Source of the DNA: an uncultured Hoeflea sp.
GTDB taxonomy: Bacteria > Pseudomonadota > Alphaproteobacteria > Rhizobiales > Rhizobiaceae
Length of the DNA stretch: 64,000 bases
Direction of reading: 5' to 3'
NCBI RefSeq assembly: GCF_947501405.1
Contig: NZ_CANMVK010000002.1
Span: 1 to 64,000, forward strand
Position 1 is the first letter of the stretch. Each line of letters begins with the position of its first letter. The notes beneath the pieces were generated by a model that was given only the letters and a program-made list of their open reading frames with translations, ran no database searches and had not been told where the DNA came from. A program made the position numbers and the translations under genes. Below are positions 19,330 through 27,390 of the stretch, piece after piece.

Positions 19330-20904
19330 ATGGCAAGCCTCGGCACCACTCTGCGCCTGATGCGCGCGGGCTTCATCCTCGTGCGCGAAGGCGTGGTCTC
19401 CTCGCTGCCGGCGGATGATCTGCCCGATCCCGCCCGTTTCGGCCACCGGGTCGCAGGCTGGCTTGCCAAGCGCCAGGCCAAAAGCGCCGAGCGCACCGAC
19501 AGGCTTGCTCGCGCGGTCGAGCGGCTGGGGCCGTCCTGGGTCAAGCTCGGCCAGTTTTTAGCCACCCGGCCCGATGTGGTGGGTGCCGAGATCGCCGATG
19601 ATCTCGCGGGGCTGCAAGATCGCATGGCGACCTTCCCCGAAGCCCAGGCGCGCGAAGCCATCGAGGCATCGTTGGGGCGGCCGATCGCGGATCTCTATTC
19701 CCGCTTCGATGCGCCAATCGCCGCCGCTTCGATCGCCCAGGTGCATCCGGCCGAAATCAGCGATGAACAAGGGACCCGCAAGGTCGCTGTCAAGGTGATC
19801 CGGCCGGGCGTGCGCCAGCGGTTCAAGCGCGATCTCGAGGCCTTCTATCTGGTCTCGCGCCTTCAGGAGCGTTTCATCCCGGCCTCGCGCCGGCTGCGCC
19901 CGGTGGAAATCACCAAAACGCTGGAGCAGACCACCCGCATCGAGATGGATTTGAGGCTCGAAGCCGCCGCGCTATCGGAAATGGCCGACAACACCCGCAA
20001 CGATCCCGGATTCCGCGTGCCCTCGGTCGATTGGGAGCGCACCGGCCGCGATTGCGTCACCATGGAGTGGATCGACGGCATCAAGATGAGCGACGTCGCC
20101 GGTCTGCGCGCCGCCGGCCACGATCTCGACCGCCTGGCAGACATGCTCATTCAATCGTTCCTGCGTCACACCTTGCGCGATGGCTTTTTCCACGCGGATA
20201 TGCACCAGGGCAATCTGTTCGTTGATCCTGAGGGCATGGTCGTCGCCGTCGACATGGGCATTGTCAGCCGGCTGGGCAAAAAGGAGCGCCGCTTCCTGGC
20301 CGAGATCCTCTACGGGTTCATCACTCGCGACTATCAGCGCGTCGCCGATGTCCATTTTGAAGCCGGTTATGTGCCTGCCATCCACGATCCGGCAAGCTTC
20401 GCCCAGGCCATCCGCGCCATCGGCGAGCCGATCCACGGTCAGCCCGCCGAAACCATCTCGATGGCACGGCTGCTCACCCTCTTGTTCGAGGTTACCGAGC
20501 TGTTCGACATGCAGACAAGGCCGGAACTGGTTATGCTGCAAAAAACAATGGTGGTGGTCGAAGGCGTCGCCCGCACTCTCAATCCCAAATTCAACATGTG
20601 GAAGGCGGCCGAGCCGGTTGTCGGCGACTGGATCCGCGACAATCTCGGCCCCAAACGCATCGCCATCGACGTCAAGGCTGGCGCAATTGCGGCCTTCAAG
20701 CTCGCCGAGCAACTGCCTGATCTCGCCGCCCGCACCGAGCGTTTTGCCGAGGAGGTCGGCGATATGGCTGAAAACGGCCTCAGGTTTGACGCCGCGACCT
20801 CCGAAGCTATCGGCAAGGCCGAGGCGCGCCACACCCGCTCGGGCCGCGTTGCCTTGTGGGTCATCGCGCTCGCCGCAATCTTCATCGCCTGGCAGCTCGC
20901 CTGA
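19330..20904 (+). CDS. ubiB: ubiquinone biosynthesis regulatory kinase-like protein UbiB
   Basis: The 524-residue ABC1/ADCK atypical kinase-like ATPase is needed for ubiquinone synthesis. It has the KxGQ motif (VKLGQFLATRPD), the alanine-rich loop AAASIAQVHPA, the ion-pair lysine (VAVKVIRPGV), the catalytic loop HADMHQGNL and metal-binding DMG (VAVDMGIVS). A C-terminal membrane segment (VALWVIALAAIFIAWQLA) anchors it. ATG 19330 follows the ubiE stop directly. Confidence 0.96.
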   Translation: MASLGTTLRLMRAGFILVREGVVSSLPADDLPDPARFGHRVAGWLAKRQAKSAERTDRLARAVERLGPSWVKLGQFLATRPDVVGAEIADDLAGLQDRMATFPEAQAREAIEASLGRPIADLYSRFDAPIAAASIAQVHPAEISDEQGTRKVAVKVIRPGVRQRFKRDLEAFYLVSRLQERFIPASRRLRPVEITKTLEQTTRIEMDLRLEAAALSEMADNTRNDPGFRVPSVDWERTGRDCVTMEWIDGIKMSDVAGLRAAGHDLDRLADMLIQSFLRHTLRDGFFHADMHQGNLFVDPEGMVVAVDMGIVSRLGKKERRFLAEILYGFITRDYQRVADVHFEAGYVPAIHDPASFAQAIRAIGEPIHGQPAETISMARLLTLLFEVTELFDMQTRPELVMLQKTMVVVEGVARTLNPKFNMWKAAEPVVGDWIRDNLGPKRIAIDVKAGAIAAFKLAEQLPDLAARTERFAEEVGDMAENGLRFDAATSEAIGKAEARHTRSGRVALWVIALAAIFIAWQLA

Positions 20905-20950
20905 GCGCGCCACCCCGCCGCCGGCATCTGGTTATCCTGCTTGTCTGGAA

Positions 20951-20976
20951 TGATTGCAATGATTACATTGCAGTCA
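20951..20976. promoter_or_regulatory. 26-bp dyad upstream of coaBC, candidate RHH operator
   Basis: TGATTGCAATG and CATTGCAGTCA form an 11-bp inverted repeat with one mismatch and a 4-bp spacer. It ends 45 bp before the coaBC ATG and 46 bp after the ubiB stop. Because coaBC begins with a FitA-type ribbon-helix-helix domain, which in antitoxins binds such repeats upstream of its own gene, autoregulation is plausible. This is inference. Confidence 0.55.
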
Positions 20977-21021
20977 CAGGCGACGGGATATTCCCGAAAA
21001 TCGTGTGAAGGAGCGGCGACC

Positions 21022-22437
21022 ATGGCGACATTGACAATCCGCAACCTCGATGAGGCCGCCAAGCAGGCGCTGCGCGAGCGCGCCGCGAAAAACGGCCGCT
21101 CGATGGAAGAGGAAATGCGCTCCATTCTCGCCGGGCTGAGCGGCAACGCCACGGTGCCCGCGCCTGCTCAGGTTTACGCCCCGGCGCCGATGATGCCGAT
21201 GGCCGCAAGAGCCGCCGAAAATCAAAGCCTCGCCGGCAAGCGCATCCTGTTGATCATCTCCGGCGGTATCGCCGCCTACAAGTCGCTCGATCTGATCCGC
21301 CGCCTGCGCGAGCGCGGAGCCTCCGTGCGCCCGGTGATGACCGCGGCCGCGCAGCAATTCGTCACCCTGCTGGCCGTCGGCGCGCTGGCTGCCGATCATG
21401 TCTATATCGATCTGTTCTCACGTGAAGACGAGCAGGATGTCGGCCATGTTCGTTTGGCGCGCGAGTCCGATCTCATCTGTGTCGCCCCCGCCACCGCCGA
21501 TTTGATGGCAAAAATGGCCCACGGTCTGGCGGGGGATCTCGCCTCCACCGTCCTGCTCGCCACCAATCAGCCGGTGTTGATTGCGCCGGCCATGAACCCG
21601 GCGATGTGGAGCCATCCCGCCACCCGCCGCAACACGGATGTCCTCAGCCGTGATGGCATCCATATGATCGGCCCGATGCGCGGCGAGATGGCCGAAAGCG
21701 GCGAGGCCGGAGAGGGCCGCATGGCCGAACCCTTAGAGATCGTTGCCGCCATAGAGGCGCTGCTCGATGACACACCCAAACCGCTTGCGGGCAGGAAGGC
21801 CATCGTCACCTCCGGCCCCACCCATGAGCCGATCGATCCGGTGCGCTACATTGCCAACCGCTCTTCGGGCAAACAGGGTCACGCGATTGCCGGTGCGCTT
21901 GCAAGGCTTGGCGCGGATGTGACGCTGGTCTCCGGTCCGGTGGTGATCCCCGATCCCGCCGGCGTTGAGGTGGTCCGCGTCGAAAGTGCGCGTGAGATGC
22001 TCGACGCGGTCACCTTGGCGCTGCCCGCCGACGTCGCCGTCATGGTCGCCGCCGTGGCCGATTGGCGGGTGGCTGCGCAATCGGACGAAAAGATAAAGAA
22101 GAAGCAGGGCGAGGGGCCGCAGCCGCTGCACCTCACCGAAAATCCCGACATCCTCAAAACCGTCGGCCATCATGAACAGCGCCCCCGCCTTGTCGTCGGC
22201 TTCGCGGCCGAAACCGCCGATGTAATCGCCAACGCGCAAGGAAAGCTCGCCCGCAAGGGCGCTGACTTTATCGTCGCCAACGACGTCTCGCCTGAGACCG
22301 GTATCATGGGCGGCGACCGCAACCGCGTCCGCATCGTCAGCGGCGCTGGCGTTGAGGAGTGGCCGGATTTGAGCAAGGACGAAGTCGCCAAGCGCCTGGC
22401 GGTCAAGATTGCGGAGCGGATCACGGACGGCGATTAG
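21022..22437 (+). CDS. coaBC: bifunctional CoaBC with N-terminal ribbon-helix-helix domain
   Basis: The 471-residue fusion makes 4'-phosphopantetheine in CoA synthesis: the CoaB part joins phosphopantothenate and cysteine, and the CoaC part decarboxylates the product. Residues 1-40 (MATLTIRNLDEAAKQALRER and SMEEEMRSILA) match FitA-type RHH antitoxin DNA-binding domains. A proline/alanine linker (41-68) follows. CoaC (about 70-250) has His142, APATADL and PAMN (189-192). CoaB (about 255-471) has SGPTHEPIDPVRYI and a lysine-rich loop KIKKKQGEG. The position of the catalytic Cys in GSQACGDIGPGRM of E. coli appears to be Ser226 (ESGEAGEGRM). AAGGAG lies 9 nt before ATG 21022, so the RHH start is well supported. 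In many bacteria dut is next; here it is 14.7 kb away. Confidence 0.93.
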   Translation: MATLTIRNLDEAAKQALRERAAKNGRSMEEEMRSILAGLSGNATVPAPAQVYAPAPMMPMAARAAENQSLAGKRILLIISGGIAAYKSLDLIRRLRERGASVRPVMTAAAQQFVTLLAVGALAADHVYIDLFSREDEQDVGHVRLARESDLICVAPATADLMAKMAHGLAGDLASTVLLATNQPVLIAPAMNPAMWSHPATRRNTDVLSRDGIHMIGPMRGEMAESGEAGEGRMAEPLEIVAAIEALLDDTPKPLAGRKAIVTSGPTHEPIDPVRYIANRSSGKQGHAIAGALARLGADVTLVSGPVVIPDPAGVEVVRVESAREMLDAVTLALPADVAVMVAAVADWRVAAQSDEKIKKKQGEGPQPLHLTENPDILKTVGHHEQRPRLVVGFAAETADVIANAQGKLARKGADFIVANDVSPETGIMGGDRNRVRIVSGAGVEEWPDLSKDEVAKRLAVKIAERITDGD

Positions 22438-22585
22438 CCCGGCCAAATTGTCTGCGGCCGGTGATTAGGTGGACGGCTTGAACTCGCCGCACCATGTACG
22501 AAATGCGGCTAAGCGGATAATTCTGCCCTACGGATGGTATCGGCATCAGAATCAACGTTCCATATGCTCAATTGTGTGATCATCA

Positions 22586-22996
22586 TCAATGCTCGGTTTC
22601 GCATAGACCGTGGTCTGCGAGCGTTTCGATGACCGCACATTCGGACACGCTATCCGCATCGCATTTGGAAATGCGCTTGAGCTCACGTTCCAGCCGTCGC
22701 AGCTTCTTGATCCTGTCCTGCACGGCTCCAAGATGCTGAACAGCAATTTCATGCGCATCATGACACGGTCTTTCCGGGTGCTGACTTAGGCTCAGCAACC
22801 CTTTGATATCTTCAATTGAAAATCCGAGGTCACGAGAGTGACGAATAAACGACAGGCGGCTTAGGCCATCTGCCGTGTAGCGCCGCTGATTGCCTTCGGA
22901 GCGTTCTGGCGCATCAATCAAGCCCATCTGTTCATAATACCGAATGGTCGGAATCTTCACGCCTGTCCGTTTGGAAAGCTGGCCTATCGAAAACAT
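22586..22996 (-). CDS. MerR-family metal-responsive regulator
   Basis: The 136-residue regulator has the MerR winged helix (MFSIGQLSKRTGVKIPTIRYYE), the second DNA-contact wing (EGNQRRYTADGLSRLSFIRH), a coiled-coil dimerisation helix, and cysteines in the metal-binding region (ERPCHDAHEIAV, CDADSVSEC). This pattern is that of the CadR/PbrR/ZntR branch, which activates metal export genes. It is divergent from a cation efflux gene whose promoter has the 19-bp spacer typical of MerR control. The specific metal (Zn, Cd, Co or Pb) is not readable. Base composition is lower in GC than coaBC next door. Confidence 0.9.
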   Translation of the reverse strand: MFSIGQLSKRTGVKIPTIRYYEQMGLIDAPERSEGNQRRYTADGLSRLSFIRHSRDLGFSIEDIKGLLSLSQHPERPCHDAHEIAVQHLGAVQDRIKKLRRLERELKRISKCDADSVSECAVIETLADHGLCETEH

Positions 22997-23007
22997 GAAA
23001 ATACCCC

Positions 23008-23038
23008 TTGAACCTATAGCCACTAGAGGAATTATACG
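23008..23038 (+). promoter_or_regulatory. MerR-type promoter of the cation efflux gene
   Basis: A -35 TTGAAC (23008-23013) and -10 TATACG (23033-23038) are separated by 19 bp, the overlong spacer of MerR-activated promoters. The spacer holds a dyad (CCTATAG-CCA-CTAGAGG) that closely resembles CadR/PbrR operators. The efflux ATG is at 23068. Confidence 0.85.
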
Positions 23039-23067
23039 TATTTGACCAGAAACTGAATAGGTCAATC

Positions 23068-23739
23068 ATGAGTGACACACACGAAGCCTGCGGATGTTCA
23101 GGCAACCCGATTTTTGATGGGGTAGATCCCGCATACAAACGCATCCTCTGGATCGTCATCGGCATCAATGCCGTAATGTTCATTGTGGAGATGTCGGCAG
23201 GCAAGCTGGCCGGTTCGCAAGCCCTGCAAGCCGACGCGCTGGATTTTCTGGGCGACTCTTTAACGTACGGTTTGAGCCTTGCAGTCATCGGCATGAGCTT
23301 GAAGGCCCGTTCGATGGCGGCCATCCTAAAGGGGATGAGCCTGCTGGTTATGGGGCTGTGGGTCTTTGGCTCAACTGCCTATCAGGTTCTTGTTCTCGGT
23401 GTGCCACAAGCGGAAATCATGGGCGCGATTGGCTTTCTGGCATTGATCGCAAACCTTGCAAGCGTTTTGCTTCTCATGCGCTACAAGGACGGTGATGCGA
23501 ATGTTCGTTCGGTATGGCTCTGCTCTCGCAACGATGCAATCGGGAACGTGGCTGTTATGGCCGCCAGTATCGCCGTTTGGTTCACTCTATCCGCATGGCC
23601 TGACCTGATCGTAGCTTCGATCATGGCGGGGCTATTTCTCCGTTCCTCCCAGCTAATCCTGCTGCAGGCATGGCAGGAATACCGCAGTGAAGAAGACTTG
23701 AACGCACCGCAAAGCCATGGGCATGACCATGCCCATTAA
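23068..23739 (+). CDS. cation diffusion facilitator-like metal efflux protein
   Basis: The 223-residue membrane protein has about six membrane segments. Metal-site residues are in DALDFLGDSLTYG (second segment) and SRNDAIGNVAVM (fifth segment), matching CDF transporters, which exchange divalent metal ions for protons. The cytoplasmic C-terminal domain of classical CDFs is missing; the protein ends in a His-rich tail SHGHDHAH and starts with a Cys-rich CGCSGN. The gene is paired with the divergent MerR regulator. The metal is unknown; Zn, Cd or Co are likely. Confidence 0.88.
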   Translation: MSDTHEACGCSGNPIFDGVDPAYKRILWIVIGINAVMFIVEMSAGKLAGSQALQADALDFLGDSLTYGLSLAVIGMSLKARSMAAILKGMSLLVMGLWVFGSTAYQVLVLGVPQAEIMGAIGFLALIANLASVLLLMRYKDGDANVRSVWLCSRNDAIGNVAVMAASIAVWFTLSAWPDLIVASIMAGLFLRSSQLILLQAWQEYRSEEDLNAPQSHGHDHAH

Positions 23740-23863
23740 ATCCGAATTGCTGTTTGCTGCGCCCGGCCTGTTGGCGGGAGGCTACATGCGCGCCACCGGA
23801 AAAACCCGCGGTCAGTGAATTCGGCGCGGCCAGAGGTTGCCGGCGTTCTCCCAATGTCTGCTG

Positions 23864-24820
23864 TCAGGGAGGCTCCTTGTCCAGGGCTGGTACCGGCATT
23901 GGTGCTGGCTTGTGAACCGCCACGCCGATCATCACCAGCACGACACCGAGCACATCGATCGTGCCCGGAATCTGGCGTAGGACGATGACGCCGATGATCG
24001 TCGCCGTGGCAGGTAACAGGGCCAACAGAAAGGCAAAGCTGGCACGGGGCAGCCTCGACATGGCGAGCTGATCACAAACATAGGGGATGACCGACGAACA
24101 GATACCCACCCCGATGCCGGCCAGCACCAGCAAGGGTGCGCCGAAGGCTTCGAGCGCCTGCATGAACCCGATGGGCATGAAAAAGATAAACGCTGCCGTC
24201 ATTGCCGCGCCGAGACGTTCAACACCCCCTGACGCACCGCCCTCGGAGATTTTATGGCCAAGGATGATGTACAGGACAAACAAGCCCCCATTCAAAACGG
24301 CCCAGAACAGGCCAAGAAGGTCTGATGTCAGAGCATCGCCTTCAGCAGTCAACAGCGAGGGCACGTCGATCAGAAGTGCAACGCCGATGATGGTGACGAC
24401 GAAGGCCAGGCAGTTGCGGCCGGTGCGCAGGCCCCACAGGGCGATGCCGATGGTTCCAACGAACTCGATGGCGGCGACGAGCGCAATGGGAAGCCGGTCC
24501 AGCGCAAGATAGAAGGCGCTGTTCATCACCGCGAGGCAAGCACCGAGGGTCAATAACAAGACACGCTCCCGGTTCGTCGAGTTTTTGAACGTCTGCCACG
24601 GCTTGGTAATGGGCGCGAAGATCAGTGCTGCCGAAGCGATGCGAAACCAGGCAACGCCGAGCACGCCGACGACCGGAAACAGCAGCACCGCAAAGGCAGG
24701 ACCGAGATAGTGGAAGACGGCCGAAACACCGAACCAGGCGTGTGGGGGGACAGCCCTGGAGACGCGGGACATAACTCCAGGGGTGCTTGATGCAGCGGGC
24801 TTCGGAGGTTGATTTTTCAT
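23864..24820 (-). CDS. DMT/EamA-family transporter, RhtA-like
   Basis: The 318-residue protein has about ten hydrophobic segments in two EamA halves (LGPAFAVLLFPVVGVLGVAW; LLGLFWAVLNGGLFVLYIIL). It resembles the RhtA threonine/homoserine exporter of the inner membrane. ATG 24820 is chosen over an upstream start at 24928, which would overlap the divergent Lrp gene. Its start codon is only 47 bp from that of the Lrp-type regulator, which suggests that the regulator controls this exporter in response to an amino acid. Confidence 0.85.
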   Translation of the reverse strand: MKNQPPKPAASSTPGVMSRVSRAVPPHAWFGVSAVFHYLGPAFAVLLFPVVGVLGVAWFRIASAALIFAPITKPWQTFKNSTNRERVLLLTLGACLAVMNSAFYLALDRLPIALVAAIEFVGTIGIALWGLRTGRNCLAFVVTIIGVALLIDVPSLLTAEGDALTSDLLGLFWAVLNGGLFVLYIILGHKISEGGASGGVERLGAAMTAAFIFFMPIGFMQALEAFGAPLLVLAGIGVGICSSVIPYVCDQLAMSRLPRASFAFLLALLPATATIIGVIVLRQIPGTIDVLGVVLVMIGVAVHKPAPMPVPALDKEPP

Positions 24821-24867
24821 CACTACATAATGCAAGGTATGAGCCGTGCCATATATGGGTATCAAGC

Positions 24868-25371
24868 ATGCCGATCGATAAATCGATTTCAGGAACGAAG
24901 GTAAATCCGGGCAAGGGCCTTCGATCACAAGATCCAGGTTTGGACAGGATCGATGCTGCGATTCTCCGAGAGTTGTGCGCGGATTCCCGCATCCCTCGCG
25001 CAGAGCTGTCTCGCCGCGTGGGCTTGTCGGCGCCGAGTGTTGCCGATCGTGTGAGACGCCTTGAGGATGCCGGCGTCATCACAGGATATGGTGCGCGCAT
25101 CGACCCCGCTCGCCTTGGCTACGGCCTCACGATCCTGATTCGGGCCCGGCCTTTGCCGGGCGAAATGAGCAACATGATCGAGGCGATCCGCCAGACGCCG
25201 CAGATCGTTGCCTGCGACCGTGTGTCGGGAGAGGATTGTTTCGTTGCCCGGGCGCATGTCCGTGATGTCGCGGAGATGGAGAGTGTCATCGACCGGATCG
25301 TGCCGTTCGGTGCGACAAACTCATCCATCGTACAGTCTTCGCCCGTCGAAGAACGGCTGGTTGAACTCTGA
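24868..25371 (+). CDS. Lrp/AsnC-family transcriptional regulator
   Basis: The 167-residue protein has an N-terminal helix-turn-helix (LDRIDAAILRELCADSRIPR, AELSRRVGLSAPSVADRVRR) and a RAM ligand-binding domain (about residues 90-160). Lrp-type regulators bind amino acids and often control a divergent exporter, which fits the EamA gene 47 bp away. ATG 24868 (MPIDKSISGTKVNPGK) is favoured; an upstream start at 24787 would run into the EamA coding region. Confidence 0.88.
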   Translation: MPIDKSISGTKVNPGKGLRSQDPGLDRIDAAILRELCADSRIPRAELSRRVGLSAPSVADRVRRLEDAGVITGYGARIDPARLGYGLTILIRARPLPGEMSNMIEAIRQTPQIVACDRVSGEDCFVARAHVRDVAEMESVIDRIVPFGATNSSIVQSSPVEERLVEL

Positions 25372-25586
25372 TACATGGTGACAGCCGCCCTTCGCTGCAT
25401 TTGAGCAGGTCGACGGGTTGAACTCCGAGCTGACCTTCAATGTTCGCGAAATGAGCGGGGAAGAGGGCCGGACTGACCGGACTTGTCGGGTTGATACCGC
25501 CGAGGAATTGCACGCCAGCGCTCTGCCGGATGGTGATGGAATTCATCCTGATAGCCTCGAACGTGTTTCACACAGGTCCGGTTCCC

Positions 25587-26396
25587 TCACGCGCTGGCGG
25601 CGATGTCCAGCGGGGCGGCCTGTAGCGGGCAGAACCGCGCCGAAGTGATGCCGCCGACTTTCAGCGTCACAAAGCTGCCGGCTGGGATTTCGTGCCATTT
25701 GGCGTCGGCATCGTGAAACGGTTCGGAAACCAGGCAATGGCCCTGGTCGGCGCACATCGGCGCGGAGTAGAGCGTTGGCGCATGGGCGTCGGTGGCGTAG
25801 CGGATAGCGTAGAGTGTCTCGCCGTCGGAAAAGGCGGCTGTGAACCGCACCAGTTCCTTGATCCCGGCGCGCGCTGATTGCGCCAGTGTGAACCGGATCG
25901 CCCGCGCGAAGGCGCCGCCGGGATCGCTCTCCAGCCCGAATTCCAGCGCCAGCAGGAACAGTAGCTCGGAATCGGTCGAACCCTGCCGCTCCCTGTAAAG
26001 ACGGTCCGACAGCGCCGCTTCCATCGGTCTGCGGATGTCATCGAAACCGGCGATCTGGCCATTGTGCATGAACGACCATTTGCCATGCACGAAAGGATGG
26101 CAATTGTCGCGATTGGTGGCGCCGCCGGTCGAGGCCCGCACATGCGCCAGAAACAACGGCGAGCGGATCTGCCTGACCAGCGATTTCAGATTGCAGTCGG
26201 ACCAGGCCGGCAACACATCGCGATAAAGGCCTGGCTCCGGGTGCTCGCTGTACCAGGCGATGCCGAAGCCGTCGCCGTTGATCGCGGTCTTGGCCTCGCT
26301 CGCCTGCTGCGATTGCTCGACAAGCGAGTGACCCGGCGCGGAAACGATCTGTTCCAGCGGGATCGGCGTTCCCCGGTAGGCGGCCCAGCGGCACAT
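25587..26396 (-). CDS. class II glutamine amidotransferase (YafJ-like)
   Basis: The 269-residue protein has an N-terminal nucleophile fold with Cys2 exposed after Met removal (MCRWAAYRG). It contains NGDGFGIAWY, the AHVRASTGGATNRDNCHPF substrate loop and FMHNGQIAGF, as in Gn_AT_II proteins. It would hydrolyse glutamine or a gamma-glutamyl compound; the acceptor is unknown. It follows the DUF6356 gene by 7 bp on the same strand, so the two are likely an operon. Confidence 0.88.
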   Translation of the reverse strand: MCRWAAYRGTPIPLEQIVSAPGHSLVEQSQQASEAKTAINGDGFGIAWYSEHPEPGLYRDVLPAWSDCNLKSLVRQIRSPLFLAHVRASTGGATNRDNCHPFVHGKWSFMHNGQIAGFDDIRRPMEAALSDRLYRERQGSTDSELLFLLALEFGLESDPGGAFARAIRFTLAQSARAGIKELVRFTAAFSDGETLYAIRYATDAHAPTLYSAPMCADQGHCLVSEPFHDADAKWHEIPAGSFVTLKVGGITSARFCPLQAAPLDIAASA

Positions 26397-26403
26397 GGTG
26401 TGG

Positions 26404-26619
26404 CTACTTGCTCCTGTTGTGCATCCGGTGATGCATCTCGTTGATCATACGGCTTGCAGTTTTCTCAAAAGTGAACGGCAGGATCGCATGCACCAGCGCG
26501 CAGAAGGCGGCCAGAAACAATTTGCCGGAAAACCGGCCGGCGAACACGAGATGCTCAAAATAGGTCTCGTCGACGGATTGCGGATGCGCGGTGAACAGCC
26601 GTGCGATCTGGTTGGTCAT
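26404..26619 (-). CDS. DUF6356-family small protein
   Basis: The 71-residue product has an aromatic N-terminus (SVDETYFEHLVFAGRFSGKL), a hydrophobic segment (LFLAAFCALVHAILPFTF) that may insert in a membrane, and a basic tail. I recognise it as resembling the small DUF6356 family, which has no known function. It is 7 bp upstream of the amidotransferase and divergent from the second Lrp regulator. Confidence 0.75.
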   Translation of the reverse strand: MTNQIARLFTAHPQSVDETYFEHLVFAGRFSGKLFLAAFCALVHAILPFTFEKTASRMINEMHHRMHNRSK

Positions 26620-26711
26620 GATGGGCTCCCTTCCTGGATGATCTGTTGAAATCAGAGTAATCGGAATCGCGAGAAGAATGATCCCAAATGTCCTTCATAT
26701 TCGGATGAAGA

Positions 26712-26727
26712 TGGGATATATATCCCA
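26712..26727. promoter_or_regulatory. perfect 16-bp palindrome upstream of an Lrp gene
   Basis: TGGGATATATATCCCA sits immediately before the ATG at 26729. A second inverted repeat, CTTCAT-N-ATGAAG, lies about 15 bp upstream. Position and symmetry suggest an operator for the Lrp protein or the divergent DUF6356 operon. This is inference. Confidence 0.55.
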
Positions 26728-26728
26728 C

Positions 26729-27214
26729 ATGCATCGAATCGACGACATGGACAGACGTATCCTTGACCAACTGCAGCGCGACGGCACCCTGTCGGTCGAT
26801 GCGTTGTCCGAGCGGGTTCATCTGTCGCGCAATGCCTGCTGGCGGCGGGTCAAGCAGCTCGAGGAACGCGGGCTGATCCGCGATCGCGTTGCCATCTTGG
26901 ATGCCGAGGCGGCCGGATGCGGTCTGTCGGTGTTCGTGTTCGTGCGTGCCGCAAGCCATGATCCCGACTGGCTCAACGCCTTCCGCGGCGCGGTCGCGGC
27001 CTTTCCCGAGATTGTCGGGGTCTACCGCACTTCCGGTGATCTCGATTATGTGCTGCGCGCCCGGGTGTCGGACGTCAAAGCCTATGACCGGCTCTATCAA
27101 CGGCTGATCGCCCGGGTGCCACTGGCTGATGTGTCGGCCTCCTTCGTGATGGAGGAAATCAAGGAAACCACTGCCATCCCGCTGACCGAGCTCGGCCGTG
27201 TCGCGACCGTCTGA
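26729..27214 (+). CDS. Lrp/AsnC-family transcriptional regulator
   Basis: The 161-residue protein starts MHRIDDMDRRILDQLQRDGT, with a helix-turn-helix (LSVDALSERVHLSRNACWRR) and a RAM domain containing GVYRTSGDLDYVLRARVSD. It is not closely similar to the Lrp gene at 24868 beyond the fold. It is divergent from DUF6356/amidotransferase and is the obvious candidate to control them. The palindrome at 26712-26727 touches its start region. Confidence 0.88.
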   Translation: MHRIDDMDRRILDQLQRDGTLSVDALSERVHLSRNACWRRVKQLEERGLIRDRVAILDAEAAGCGLSVFVFVRAASHDPDWLNAFRGAVAAFPEIVGVYRTSGDLDYVLRARVSDVKAYDRLYQRLIARVPLADVSASFVMEEIKETTAIPLTELGRVATV

Positions 27215-27390
27215 GCGTCGCGGTCCGTCCGCGCCCGGATTCGATAATTGAACGGTCCGTTCGCTCCACGTCACTTATTGCGAATGGCGTGAGAGACTAT
27301 CTATGGGGCAACCAAACCCGCGAGGTTCGCAGCTGGTCCGGTTATGTGAACCGGGCCCGGGGCTCGAACCGCCAGATCCAGGAGACCGCC

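Noticed and set aside
25286-25546. Small minus-strand ORF past the Lrp gene
   Set aside because: It overlaps the 3' end of the Lrp gene, has no recognisable motif and no good ribosome binding site.
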